Shown here piece by piece: positions 7,088 through 15,123 of a DNA stretch of 21,199 bases; the first letter of the stretch is position 1, and each line of letters starts with the position of its first letter. The DNA lies in NCBI GenBank assembly GCA_035570595.1, contig DATMLF010000002.1, positions 1 to 21,199 of the forward strand, in the 5' to 3' direction. This DNA comes from AP-15 sp035570595 (lineage in GTDB: Bacteria; Pseudomonadota; Alphaproteobacteria; ATCC43930; CGMCC-115725). The notes beneath the pieces were generated by a model that worked only from the letters and a program-made list of their open reading frames with translations, had not been told where the DNA came from and made no database searches. Made by a program: the position numbers and the translations under genes.

Positions 7088-10000
7088 TGCGACTGCCGAC
7101 GGGAACCGCGTTTCGCTGGCTCGCCCTCGCCTGCGGCGGTCTCGCGGCACTTCTCGTCGTCGCATTCGGGCTGCTCCAGACAAGGCCCGGCAAGGATCTT
7201 CTCGCCGCCGCGATCGGACAGATCGCCAGCAGCCCGAACACCTTGTGGCGGATCGACGGGCTTGGCGGGGCCGTGCCGTCGCGGATGACTGCGCGCAGGA
7301 TCACGGTCAGCGACGCCGCCGGCGAATGGCTGACGTTGCGCGGTGTCGAGCTCGAGCTGGCACCTGCCGCTTTGCTTTCCGGCGAATTGCACGTCCGGCT
7401 GCTGCGCGCCGCCGAGGTCGATCAGGCAAGGCGGCCGGGCGGTCCTTCGACGCCGCTCGCGGAGCTGCTGCGGGTCCCCCATCTGCCGTTTGCCCTGGTC
7501 GTCGACCGGATCGCCGTCGACCGGCTGGCGCTGGGCGCCCCGGTGCTCGGCGCGGGCCTCGCCGCGACCGTCGCGGGCAAGCTCGTCCTCGGGCGCGCCG
7601 CCGCCAAAGCGACGCTCGACATCCGCCGCATCGACGCGTCGCCCGGCAGCATCGCGCTGAACATGACGCTCGCCGGCGCAGCGCCGCATCTGAGCCTCCA
7701 GCTGGAGGCCCGCGAGCCGACGGGCGTTCTTCTGGCGGCGGCGCTTGGCCGCGCCGACCGTTTGCCGCTGACTCTGTCGCTCGAAGGCGACGGGCCGTTG
7801 GCCGATTGGCATGGGCGTCTCGCCGCCGCCGCCGGCCGGGAGGCGCGGCTCGACGCCGATCTCGCGCTTGGCGTGTCCGGCGAAACGACCGTTGCGTTGT
7901 CGGCGAGCGCGGACCCGGCGCCGCTGCTGCCGCCCGCTCTGGCACCGCTTGTCGGCGAGCGCGCGCGCCTGTCGCTGCATGCCGTCTTTGGCGAGCGGAT
8001 CGTCATCGACCGGCTGTCCTTCGCCGCGGCCTCCGGCCGGGTGACGGGCGACGCGGCGTTCGGCCGGGCCGACGGTGCCGTGACCGCCGACTTGCGCGGC
8101 GAACTCCCCGACTTGTCCAAATTCGCCGCGATGACCGGCGACAACCTCCGCGGGTCGGCGACGCTCACCGCGAGATTGCGCGGGCCCGCTCGGCGACCGA
8201 CGGTCGACACCGACCTCTCGGCCTCCGACGTCGCGGCGTTCGGCGGCGGTGCGAAATCGGTCGCGGCGCATTTCGCGGTGCGCCCGACCGGACCGCTCGA
8301 CGACCGGCAAACCCGTGTCGCGCTCGACGCCCACGGCCGGATCGCCGGGCTCGCGCTGCCCGCGGCGGGCGCGTTTGGCTCGCGCTTTGCCCAGGGGATC
8401 GGCTGGTCGCTCGCGGCGCAAGCCGACCCCGTCGCGCGCGCCATGGAGCTGACAAAGCTCGATGTGCAAGGCGGCGGCCTCGACCTGACCGGCTCCGGGC
8501 GCCTCGCGGCTGCCGCGCACGGTGTTACCGCCATGGTGACTTTCAGCGCCGCGGCGAACGGGTTGCGCACCGGCATTGCCGCCGTCGATTGCCTGCTCGG
8601 CGCGGCGCCCATCGTTGCCGGGGTCGTCCGCCGCGACGCCGCCGGAATTTTGTCGCTCGACGATATCCGGCTGACCGGCGCTGCCGCCAACCTCACCGGC
8701 AACGCCCGCCTCGACCCGGCGCGCGAGGCGACGGCGGCGCTGTCCGTTAATGTGCCGCGGCTCGAAGCGCTGCGTCCGGCGCTCGGCGCCGACATCGGCG
8801 GCGCGCTCTCGGCCCGGGTTAGCGCGGAGGGGCCGCTCGACCGGCTGCGCCTGCGCGGCGAAATCGACGGGCATAAGATCGCCGCCGCCGGTGCGGCGCT
8901 CGACCGGGCGCGGTTCACCGTAGCGGTCGCCGACTTGTCGCGGCCGAGTGCCGTCGTCGACGGCCGCTTTCGCGCCGGCGGCCTCGACGGCGGCCTGGCG
9001 CTGACCGCCGCGCCGACGATCGGAAACGCCGGTGTCGCGATCGACAGGCTGCGGCTGAATGCCGGGGGCGGCGCGATCACGGGCGGTCTGCGGATCGCAG
9101 TTGCCGGCGGGCTCGCACAGGGCTCGCTGACCGGCCGTCTGCCCGACCTGTCGCGCTGGTCGGCGCTTGCCGGCAGACCGCTCGCGGGCAGCCTCGGCCT
9201 CGCCGCCAGTTTCGCCGCGGCGGGCGGTCGGCAAGGGCTCGCCTTTACACTCGACGGGGCGCATCTAGCGGTTGGCGCCGGTTCGTCGCGGACCGAGATC
9301 GGCCGGGTTGCCGCCTCGGCCCGGCTTGTCGATGTATGGCGGGCGCCCTCCGGTTCAGGGCGGTTGTCGCTGGGCGCGGTGCACACGGGCCTGTTTGATT
9401 TCGCCACCGCCGCCGCGACATTCGACAGCCGCGGCCCAGGCCGGTTCGCGGTTCAGGGCAGCGCCGACGGCCGCCCGCTGACCGTGATGTTCGCCGGCGA
9501 CGGCGGACTGACGACCGGCGGCGCCGAGCTTCGCCTTGCCCGGCTGAGTGGCTCGCTCGACGGCGAGCCGTTCGCGCTCGACGAGCCGTTGGGTTTCTCG
9601 CGCCGCGGCTCCGACCTGAGCTTGTCGGGGTTGGCACTACGTGTCGGCAAGGGCCGGGTCACCGCGACCGGGTCCGTCCGTGGCGGGGCGCTGGCCTTTA
9701 CGTTGAAGGGCGACGGTTTGCCGATCGCCGCCGGGGCGCGGCTGATCGGCCACCCCGAGATGCGGGGCGAGCTTGCCCTCGACGCCACGCTCGGCGGCAA
9801 CCTGCGCGCGCCGCACGGCCATTTCGACGTGCATGCCGCGGGTGTGTCGCTCGCGATGCCGAGCCAACTTCACGCGCCGCGCCTTGGGCTTACGGTCGAA
9901 GGCGATTGGAACGGCCGAAGCGTCGACGCCAGCGGCCAGGTGACCGGGCTCACCGGCGACCGGATGGCGTTCACCGGCTCGCTGCCGTTGCTGCTGAACT

Positions 10001-11367
10001 CGTCGCCGCTCGGAATTTCGGTGCCGGCGCAGGGCCGGCTCGCGTTCAGCCTGCGGGGCGGCGGCGACATCGGCCATCTGGCCGACCTGCTGCCGCTCGG
10101 CGAGGATCGGTTGAGCGGACAATTCTCCACCGACGTGAGCGTCGGCGGAACCGTCGCGGCGCCGTCCGCGGCCGGGCAGCTGCGCCTCGGCAACGCGCGC
10201 TACGAGAATTTCGCGAGCGGCGCGGTGCTGAGCGGCCTCAATGCCGATCTCGTCGGCAGCGGCGAGCGCTTTCGGCTGGCGTCCCTCACGGCGGGCGACG
10301 GCGCCGGCGGCTCGCTGAAGGCCGAGGGAACCGTGGCGCTCGGCGGGACCACCGGCCCCAGCGCGCAATTGTCGGCCACCCTCGCCAACTTCCGCATTGC
10401 CGCGCGCGACGAGGCGCAGGCGACGGCGAGCGGCACCGTCTCGGTTGCCGGGCCGTTGACAGCCCTCAAGATCACGGCCCCGCTGACCATCAACCGCGCC
10501 GAAATCGACCTGCCGACGAGCCTGCCGCCGAGCGTCGTCGTGCTGAACGTGACCGAGGTCAATGGCGCCAAACGGCCGGGGGCGCCGCCGCACGCGGCGT
10601 CGGCGACGAGCTTGCCGGCGACCCTCGACATCACGCTCGGGCTCGCCGGGCCGGTGGTGGTGCAGGGACACGGCCTCGACAGCCAATGGTCCGGCCGGCT
10701 CAGGATCGGCGGCACCACCGCCGCCCCAAGGATCGCCGGCACGCTTAAGGCAAACCGCGGCAGCTACGCGCTTTTGGGCAAAAGCTTTCGGCTGACTCGC
10801 GGCACGATTTCTTTTGACGGCACGAGCCGGATCGATCCCGCGCTCGACATCGTGGCCGAGGCGAGCGCCGCCGACATCACCGCCGACGCGACAATCGCGG
10901 GCTACGCCTCGGCGCCGACCATAAGTTTGAGCTCGACCCCGCCCTTGCCAAAGGACGAAATCCTCGCCCGCCTGCTGTTCGGCACCGGGGTGCGGCAGAT
11001 GACAGCGGGACAGGGGCTTGAGCTCGCCGAGGCCGCGGCGGCGCTCGCCGGCAACGGGCCGGGCATGCTCGACCGGCTGCGCGGCGGGCTCGGTCTCGAC
11101 TGGCTGCGCCTCGGGCAGGGTCCGGCCGGTGCGGCGAGCAGCATCCTCAACCCCTCCGTCGTGACCCCGACGACAACCAGCACGACGGCGCTCAGCGCCG
11201 GGAAATACATCGCGCCGGGGGTCTCGGTCGGGGTCACCCAGGGGGTGTCGCCGCCGACCAGCAAGGTGACCGTCGAGGTCGACGTGGGCCACCATGTCAC
11301 GGTCGACACCGAGGCCGGCCAGAACAGCGGCACCGGCATCGGCCTCAACTACAATTACGACTACTGA
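7087..11367 (+). CDS. tamB: TamB, inner-membrane-anchored AsmA-like translocation and assembly protein
   Basis: 1426 residues, in the normal size range for TamB. A single N-terminal hydrophobic anchor (about 9-31) is followed by a very long run of beta-strand-rich repeats, which in this family form a hydrophobic groove spanning the periplasm. The C-terminal TamB domain (old DUF490) is clear from about 1190 onward: GHGLDSQWSGRLRIGGT, LTRGTISFDG, PALDIVAEA, LSSTPPLPKDEILARLLFG, and a final GLNYNYDY strand that is expected to contact the TamA barrel. It starts on the A of the tamA stop, so the two are made together. The extreme 3' end carries a 13-base tandem duplication that repeats the last sense codons and stop just outside the gene. 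Confidence 0.95.
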   Translation: MRLPTGTAFRWLALACGGLAALLVVAFGLLQTRPGKDLLAAAIGQIASSPNTLWRIDGLGGAVPSRMTARRITVSDAAGEWLTLRGVELELAPAALLSGELHVRLLRAAEVDQARRPGGPSTPLAELLRVPHLPFALVVDRIAVDRLALGAPVLGAGLAATVAGKLVLGRAAAKATLDIRRIDASPGSIALNMTLAGAAPHLSLQLEAREPTGVLLAAALGRADRLPLTLSLEGDGPLADWHGRLAAAAGREARLDADLALGVSGETTVALSASADPAPLLPPALAPLVGERARLSLHAVFGERIVIDRLSFAAASGRVTGDAAFGRADGAVTADLRGELPDLSKFAAMTGDNLRGSATLTARLRGPARRPTVDTDLSASDVAAFGGGAKSVAAHFAVRPTGPLDDRQTRVALDAHGRIAGLALPAAGAFGSRFAQGIGWSLAAQADPVARAMELTKLDVQGGGLDLTGSGRLAAAAHGVTAMVTFSAAANGLRTGIAAVDCLLGAAPIVAGVVRRDAAGILSLDDIRLTGAAANLTGNARLDPAREATAALSVNVPRLEALRPALGADIGGALSARVSAEGPLDRLRLRGEIDGHKIAAAGAALDRARFTVAVADLSRPSAVVDGRFRAGGLDGGLALTAAPTIGNAGVAIDRLRLNAGGGAITGGLRIAVAGGLAQGSLTGRLPDLSRWSALAGRPLAGSLGLAASFAAAGGRQGLAFTLDGAHLAVGAGSSRTEIGRVAASARLVDVWRAPSGSGRLSLGAVHTGLFDFATAAATFDSRGPGRFAVQGSADGRPLTVMFAGDGGLTTGGAELRLARLSGSLDGEPFALDEPLGFSRRGSDLSLSGLALRVGKGRVTATGSVRGGALAFTLKGDGLPIAAGARLIGHPEMRGELALDATLGGNLRAPHGHFDVHAAGVSLAMPSQLHAPRLGLTVEGDWNGRSVDASGQVTGLTGDRMAFTGSLPLLLNSSPLGISVPAQGRLAFSLRGGGDIGHLADLLPLGEDRLSGQFSTDVSVGGTVAAPSAAGQLRLGNARYENFASGAVLSGLNADLVGSGERFRLASLTAGDGAGGSLKAEGTVALGGTTGPSAQLSATLANFRIAARDEAQATASGTVSVAGPLTALKITAPLTINRAEIDLPTSLPPSVVVLNVTEVNGAKRPGAPPHAASATSLPATLDITLGLAGPVVVQGHGLDSQWSGRLRIGGTTAAPRIAGTLKANRGSYALLGKSFRLTRGTISFDGTSRIDPALDIVAEASAADITADATIAGYASAPTISLSSTPPLPKDEILARLLFGTGVRQMTAGQGLELAEAAAALAGNGPGMLDRLRGGLGLDWLRLGQGPAGAASSILNPSVVTPTTTSTTALSAGKYIAPGVSVGVTQGVSPPTSKVTVEVDVGHHVTVDTEAGQNSGTGIGLNYNYDY

Positions 11368-11383
11368 CCGCGACTACTGACGG
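11358..11383. repeat. 13-base tandem duplication at the 3' end of tamB
   Basis: CGACTACTGACCG (11358-11370) is followed at once by CGACTACTGACGG (11371-11383), one mismatch at the second-last base. The first copy contains the last two codons and stop of tamB, so the second is a non-coding copy of the gene end. It looks like a small replication-slippage duplication. Confidence 0.7.
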
Positions 11384-11400
11384 CCCCGGCGGCGCCGTCA
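11378..11400. terminator. GC-rich hairpin between convergent tamB and the flavin monooxygenase gene
   Basis: TGACGGC (11378-11384) and GCCGTCA (11394-11400) can pair across a 9-base loop. The hairpin sits exactly between two converging genes, and its right arm includes the stop codon of the minus-strand gene. There is no T-run on either side, so any role in ending transcription would not be of the classical intrinsic type. Confidence 0.3.
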
Positions 11401-12417
11401 CACCTGCGCGAGCGTCATCGGCGCGTCGGCAAAGGCCGGCATTATCTCCTCGGCGAATGTGCGTAGCCCGGCGACCGAAGCTCCGGGGGCGGCGAACAGC
11501 ACGTTCTCGACCCCGCCGGCTTCGAGGCGTTTGAGGCGCGCGATGATCTCCTCGGGCGTGCCGAGCAACGGAGCATCGTCGAGCACGAACGAATCCTCGT
11601 CGTCCTTGATGTGGGCGTAGCGCTCGGCCCCGGGGCCGCGGGCGAGGTCGCCGATGTTTTTCAGCACCTGCCGGCGGGTGGCGACCGCGCGGCGCCGTTC
11701 CTCGTCGTTGTGGACGATCTGCAGGCCGCGGGTCACGCCGACCCACATCGGGTCCCAGCCGCGCCCGGCGCGCTCGCATTCCTGGCGGAAGGTCGCGACG
11801 CGCTCGATGACGAGATCGGTGGGCGCGATCTGGTCCAGCAGCAAATTGTAGCCCTCGCGCGCGGCGCGGCGGATCGATTCGGCGCTCCCGGCACCAAGCC
11901 AAAACGGCGGGTGGGGCTGCTGGATCGGGCTCGGCTCGACGACCACATTGTCAAACCGCCAGCGCTTGCCGTGATGGGAGAACCGGCCCGGCGAGGTCCA
12001 CGCCGTGCGGATCACCTCCATCGCCTCGTCGAAGCGTTCGCTCGCCTCCTCGGGCGCAATGCAGAAGCCGGCGAATTCATAGCTGCGATAGCCTTTGCCG
12101 ACCCCGAAATCGAGCCGCCCGTCCGACAACAGGTCGAGGGTCGCCGCCTGCTCGGCGACGAGGACCGGGTTGTGCCATGGCAAGACGACGACCGCCGTGC
12201 CGAGGCGGATGCGCTCGGTGCGCGCCGCGAGATAGGCCAACAGGCTCATCGACGCCGACACCTGGCCAAACCCGGTGAAATGGTGCTCGACCAGAAACAC
12301 GCTCGAAAAGCCGAGCCTCTCGGCTTCGACGACGTAGTTGACAAAATCGTGGTAGGCATGGCTGTCGCCAGCCGGCCCGCCCTTCGCCCGCGCCCCGCCG
12401 AATAGCCCGAATTTCAT
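11398..12417 (-). CDS. LLM-class flavin-dependent oxidoreductase (bacterial luciferase-like)
   Basis: 339 residues from ATG 12417. The start is set by GGGAGG about 6 bases upstream and by MKFGLF, the usual first beta strand of this family; an upstream in-frame ATG would add 33 basic residues and has no ribosome binding site. The fold is the luciferase-like TIM barrel. Visible family patterns are FLVEHHFTGFG at 42-51, RTERIRLGTAVVVLPWHNP at 66-84, LDLLSDGRLDFGVGKGY at 94-110, PPFWLGAGSAES and the C-terminal GTPEEIIARLKRL. Members use reduced FMN or F420 to oxidise small molecules; the substrate here is unknown. It is transcribed alone, converging with tamB and diverging from the small membrane protein gene. 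Confidence 0.92.
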   Translation of the reverse strand: MKFGLFGGARAKGGPAGDSHAYHDFVNYVVEAERLGFSSVFLVEHHFTGFGQVSASMSLLAYLAARTERIRLGTAVVVLPWHNPVLVAEQAATLDLLSDGRLDFGVGKGYRSYEFAGFCIAPEEASERFDEAMEVIRTAWTSPGRFSHHGKRWRFDNVVVEPSPIQQPHPPFWLGAGSAESIRRAAREGYNLLLDQIAPTDLVIERVATFRQECERAGRGWDPMWVGVTRGLQIVHNDEERRRAVATRRQVLKNIGDLARGPGAERYAHIKDDEDSFVLDDAPLLGTPEEIIARLKRLEAGGVENVLFAAPGASVAGLRTFAEEIMPAFADAPMTLAQV

Positions 12418-12748
12418 GCCTGCCCTCCCGAAAGCTGCCCGTGGCGACCGAGATATGGCGACCCGTCTCGCCGCCACCGTCGCCGCGCAAACGATATATG
12501 TGCGCAAGCGTGCCAAAGCGGCCGAGCAGGTGCAGCCGCTCGGGTTGTCGCCACGACAGCCGAAATCAATCTGGCGTGTCTCAACCGCCTACGGGGTCGC
12601 GGGTCCCCGGTGAACCACTTATGAATTTGGTTCATATTCCGTATTCACACATATGTGATGCGCAAGCCAGCTATGTCGTAGGGCGTCTGTCTAGGTCAGC
12701 CGTGTTTTCCTATATTGCACTGCACCAGATTCATTTTGTGGTGCCGTC
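12418..12748. promoter_or_regulatory. Divergent intergenic region with inverted repeats and a promoter for the small membrane protein gene
   Basis: This 331-base region lies between the divergent monooxygenase and membrane-protein genes. From about 12610 it is much more AT-rich than the rest of the window. It holds TGAACCA (12611-12617) paired with TGGTTCA (12628-12634) across 10 bases, a nested ATGAA/TTCAT pair (12621-12635), and TCACA-CATA-TGTGA (12645-12658) with the perfect core CACATATGTG. A good -10 box TATATT lies at 12711-12716, giving a leader of about 26 bases before ATG 12749; the -35 is poor, which would suit an activator-dependent promoter. The two inverted repeats are candidate regulator sites 50-100 bases upstream of it. 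No gene is evident in the region. Confidence 0.45.
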
Positions 12749-13054
12749 ATGCCGGAATACATCGAGGAAGAGCGCGAGCCAGGGTTGGCGGAGCGGTATC
12801 TGGGCGGCTGGCGTGTGATCGCCTCGGCCTGGGCTATGGCGGTGGTCTTCGTGCTGCTGTTCGCCGGGGTTCAGGCGCTGGCCTCTCGCCACGTGACGAC
12901 GCCGCAGCAACAAAGCCTGGTCGGCGCCGTGATCCCGCGCCACGATCCGAGTTGTGCCGGGCCCGGCGATGTCACCGCCTCGGCGACGCCGAATTGCCAG
13001 ACGGTCGGCGAAGCCCTGGCGCAAGCCGAGGCCGAAGCGTCCTACGGCTGGTGA
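12749..13054 (+). CDS. Small single-pass membrane protein of unknown function
   Basis: 101 residues. The N-terminus is acidic (EYIEEERE at 3-10), one membrane helix spans about 23-45, and the remaining 55 or so residues would lie in the periplasm, with two cysteines (C69, C83) that could pair. Third-position GC is high and the amino-acid make-up is sensible, unlike the Arg-rich frame opposite. The ribosome binding site is weak (GTGGTG about 6 bases upstream), but a convincing -10 box lies 33 bases upstream. Its last 13 bases overlap the 3' end of the convergent lipoprotein gene. I do not recognise a family. Confidence 0.7.
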   Translation: MPEYIEEEREPGLAERYLGGWRVIASAWAMAVVFVLLFAGVQALASRHVTTPQQQSLVGAVIPRHDPSCAGPGDVTASATPNCQTVGEALAQAEAEASYGW

Positions 13055-13671
13055 GGAGGGGGCGCCCACTCGCTTTCGGTGACGGTGGGCGCGGCAAAGC
13101 CGTTTTTCTGTTGCTGCGCGAGTGCTGTGAGCTGAGCCGCGATTTGCTGGGCTGAGACGGCGATCGTTTCCTTGTCGCCGGCCTGGTCGGTGAAGACGAC
13201 CGAAAATCCTGCAGGGTTTTGGCGCAGCTCGCTTTCGGGAAGACCCGCGGCGAACTCCTCGGCGTAAGAACAATCCTTATCGCCGCCTTGGCAGGCGATC
13301 TTGTAGCGGCTTATCGACATAAATTCGAGCTTTTGGCCGGCACCGTCATGCGCGCTGTCCCAATCGCGGTTGGCGTCGTAGCTCGCCGTGACATAGAGCT
13401 GGTGCGCGGTCTCGCCGGTCTGTCGGTCGACGAAGCTGCGCAGGCAAAAGAAATTCGTTTCCGGCGTGTCGAGGTATGGCGCGTCGTGCTGGGCCTTTGG
13501 GCCGATCAGCGCGAGATAGCGCCCCGACAGGTGCTCGCGCACCGCGACCGCGGCTGGGCCGGCCGCGGTCGAACTCGTGGTTGCGGTGCCGGCGGGCGGC
13601 GCCAGCGGAGCGCAAGATGCGAGCGCCGCGCCCACGGCCGCGACGACGAGCCCGCGACGGTGCCGGCTCAT
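13042..13671 (-). CDS. Putative lipoprotein of unknown function
   Basis: 209 residues. The N-terminus MSRHRRG, a short hydrophobic stretch and the lipobox LASC with C20 as the lipidated residue mark it as a secreted lipoprotein. A low-complexity Ala/Thr/Ser linker (about 21-42) follows, then a compact domain with four further cysteines or cysteine-adjacent motifs (FFCLRSF, KIACQGGDKDCSY) and a C-terminal stretch rich in Gln and Ala (about 175-190). I do not recognise the domain. Its ATG overlaps the stop of the CoA-transferase gene (ATGA), so it is translated from the same message. Its 3' end overlaps the convergent membrane-protein gene by 13 bases. A cell-envelope protein coupled to a cytoplasmic CoA-transferase is unexpected and may reflect compact packing only. 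Confidence 0.85.
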   Translation of the reverse strand: MSRHRRGLVVAAVGAALASCAPLAPPAGTATTSSTAAGPAAVAVREHLSGRYLALIGPKAQHDAPYLDTPETNFFCLRSFVDRQTGETAHQLYVTASYDANRDWDSAHDGAGQKLEFMSISRYKIACQGGDKDCSYAEEFAAGLPESELRQNPAGFSVVFTDQAGDKETIAVSAQQIAAQLTALAQQQKNGFAAPTVTESEWAPPPHQP

Positions 13672-14825
13672 CGGTTTCGGTCGGCGAGCATCGCATTGCC
13701 CTCGCCGAGAGCGGGTGCTGGTTTCGCAAAGGGCGGCCGTGCGCCGTCAAACGACAACGGCAGCCCGACCAGCGACAACGGGCCGGGCGACCCTTCTGTC
13801 GCCGCGAGCTGCTGGATCATGCCGAGCGCAGCCGTCTGCGGGTCGGCGACGACCTGGTCGACCGTCTGCATCGGCCCATTCGGGATGCCGGCCGCCTCCA
13901 GGCGGGTCTCCCACTCGGCGATCGGCTGGGCGGCAAAAATGTCGTCGAGGGTCGCGATCAGCGCGGCGCGGTTGACCACGCGGTCTTTGTTGGTGCGAAA
14001 GCGCGGGTCTTCGGCGAGCTCCGGCCGGGCGACGACGCGGCACAGCCGGCCAAACAAATTGTCGTTGCCGGCCGCCACCATCAGGTAGCCGTCGGACGCG
14101 GCAAAGGCCTGGTAGGGGACGATCATCTCGACCCCCGACCCCTGGCGCGCCGGAACCTTGCGGTCGACGAGATAGGCCGCGATCGGGATCGTCATCCAGG
14201 CAAGGGCACTTTCGTAGAGCGAAGCGTCGACGACGCCGCCCCGTCCGGTGCGTTGCCGCTCGGCGAGCGCGGCGAGGATACCGATCACCGCCCACATGCC
14301 GGTCGCCAGATCGACGATCGACACCCCGACCCGCACCGGCGGCCGGCCGTCCTCGCCCATCAGGCTCATCAGCCCGCCATAGGCCTGCATCAGCGGGTCG
14401 TAGCCCGGCCGCCCGCGCAGCGGCCCGACCGCACCGAACGCGCCGAGGTTGCAGTAGACTAACTCCGGCTTTTCCGCGAGCAAGGCGTGCGCCGACAGCC
14501 CGTAGCGCTCGAGCGCGCCAAACTTTAGATTGTGCACGACGACGTCGGCGCGATCTACAACCAGCTGTTTCAGTTTTTTGGCGTCCCCCGCATCGGCGAG
14601 ATCGACCGTGATCCCGCTCTTGGCGCGGTTGACCGCGTGAAAGCAGGTCGCGGCACCTTCGGCAAAGGGCGGACCCCAGCCGCGCGCGGCATCGCCGGTC
14701 CGCGGGTTTTCGACCTTGATCACCTCGGCGCCGAGCTCGCCGAGGATCATCCCGGCGTAAGGGGCGGCAATGCTGTGCCCGATCTCGATCGCAACGAGAC
14801 CGGAAAGCGGCGTGACGCTCGACAT
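13668..14825 (-). CDS. Family III CoA-transferase (CaiB/BaiF type)
   Basis: 385 residues, the normal length. It moves CoA between a donor thioester and an acceptor acid in the cytoplasm. Family features are LSGLVAIEIGHSIAAPYAG at 7-25, LGAEVIKVENPRTGD at 31-45, the NRAKSGITVDL motif at 66-76, and D172 in SIVDLATG, matching the catalytic aspartate that forms the anhydride with substrate in formyl-CoA transferase. RPGYDPLMQAYGGLMSL at 139-155 is also typical. ATG 14825 has AGGAG about 7 bases upstream. The acid handled cannot be told from sequence; family members act on oxalate, carnitine, benzylsuccinate, mesaconate and others. The gene overlaps the lipoprotein gene downstream by 4 bases. Confidence 0.94.
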   Translation of the reverse strand: MSSVTPLSGLVAIEIGHSIAAPYAGMILGELGAEVIKVENPRTGDAARGWGPPFAEGAATCFHAVNRAKSGITVDLADAGDAKKLKQLVVDRADVVVHNLKFGALERYGLSAHALLAEKPELVYCNLGAFGAVGPLRGRPGYDPLMQAYGGLMSLMGEDGRPPVRVGVSIVDLATGMWAVIGILAALAERQRTGRGGVVDASLYESALAWMTIPIAAYLVDRKVPARQGSGVEMIVPYQAFAASDGYLMVAAGNDNLFGRLCRVVARPELAEDPRFRTNKDRVVNRAALIATLDDIFAAQPIAEWETRLEAAGIPNGPMQTVDQVVADPQTAALGMIQQLAATEGSPGPLSLVGLPLSFDGARPPFAKPAPALGEGNAMLADRNR

Positions 14826-14854
14826 CGAAACTCCTGTCGGGTTGGCGTCAGCGA

Positions 14855-14869
14855 CCGGGTGACACCCGG
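14855..14869. promoter_or_regulatory. 15-base palindrome in the CoA-transferase leader
   Basis: CCGGGTG-A-CACCCGG is a perfect palindrome around a single base, centred 37 bases before the CoA-transferase ATG. It could be an operator or form a leader hairpin. The rest of the 298-base divergent region (14826-15123) has a second pair, GCCGGCT/AGCCGGC (14970-14976 and 14988-14994, 11-base loop with five Ts), and no promoter boxes I can call. Confidence 0.4.
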
Positions 14870-15123
14870 CGGCGCGTGCGCCTTCCTATTACCACGCGCG
14901 CAGCCGGCCCGGGGCGAAGAAGCTCGCGGCGGCGACGGGGGGCTGACCGGCATTTGGGCAGGTTCAGCCGCCGGCTGGACGATTTTTAGCCGGCCGCCCT
15001 ACCCTCCCGCCTTGTCGGCCGGCCTCGCCGAAGCTTGGCTCGCATGTTGCGTTAAACCCCAGGCGCGCGAGTGAGCGCGGCTGCGTAAGAGCGCGAGCAC
15101 CGATCACGACGACGGGGTGAGAC

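Noticed and set aside
7060..11295. Minus-strand frames of 500-730 codons opposite tamB
   Set aside because: Shadow frames with Arg/Gln-rich or Ser/Arg-rich translations; tamB shows its N-terminal anchor and C-terminal domain.
12731..13273. Minus-strand frame of 180 codons over the small membrane protein gene
   Set aside because: Arg/Gly-rich with no domain, and it also overlaps the lipoprotein gene on the same strand in a different frame; the plus-strand frame has a membrane helix and a promoter.
14970..14994. GCCGGCT/AGCCGGC stem with a loop containing five Ts
   Set aside because: The T-run is in the loop rather than after the stem, so it is not an intrinsic terminator; too short for a confident regulatory call and noted only with the intergenic region.
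14532..15074. Plus-strand frame of 180 codons reaching into the divergent intergenic region
   Set aside because: Its first half is antisense to the CoA-transferase start, its composition is not protein-like, and there is no ribosome binding site.
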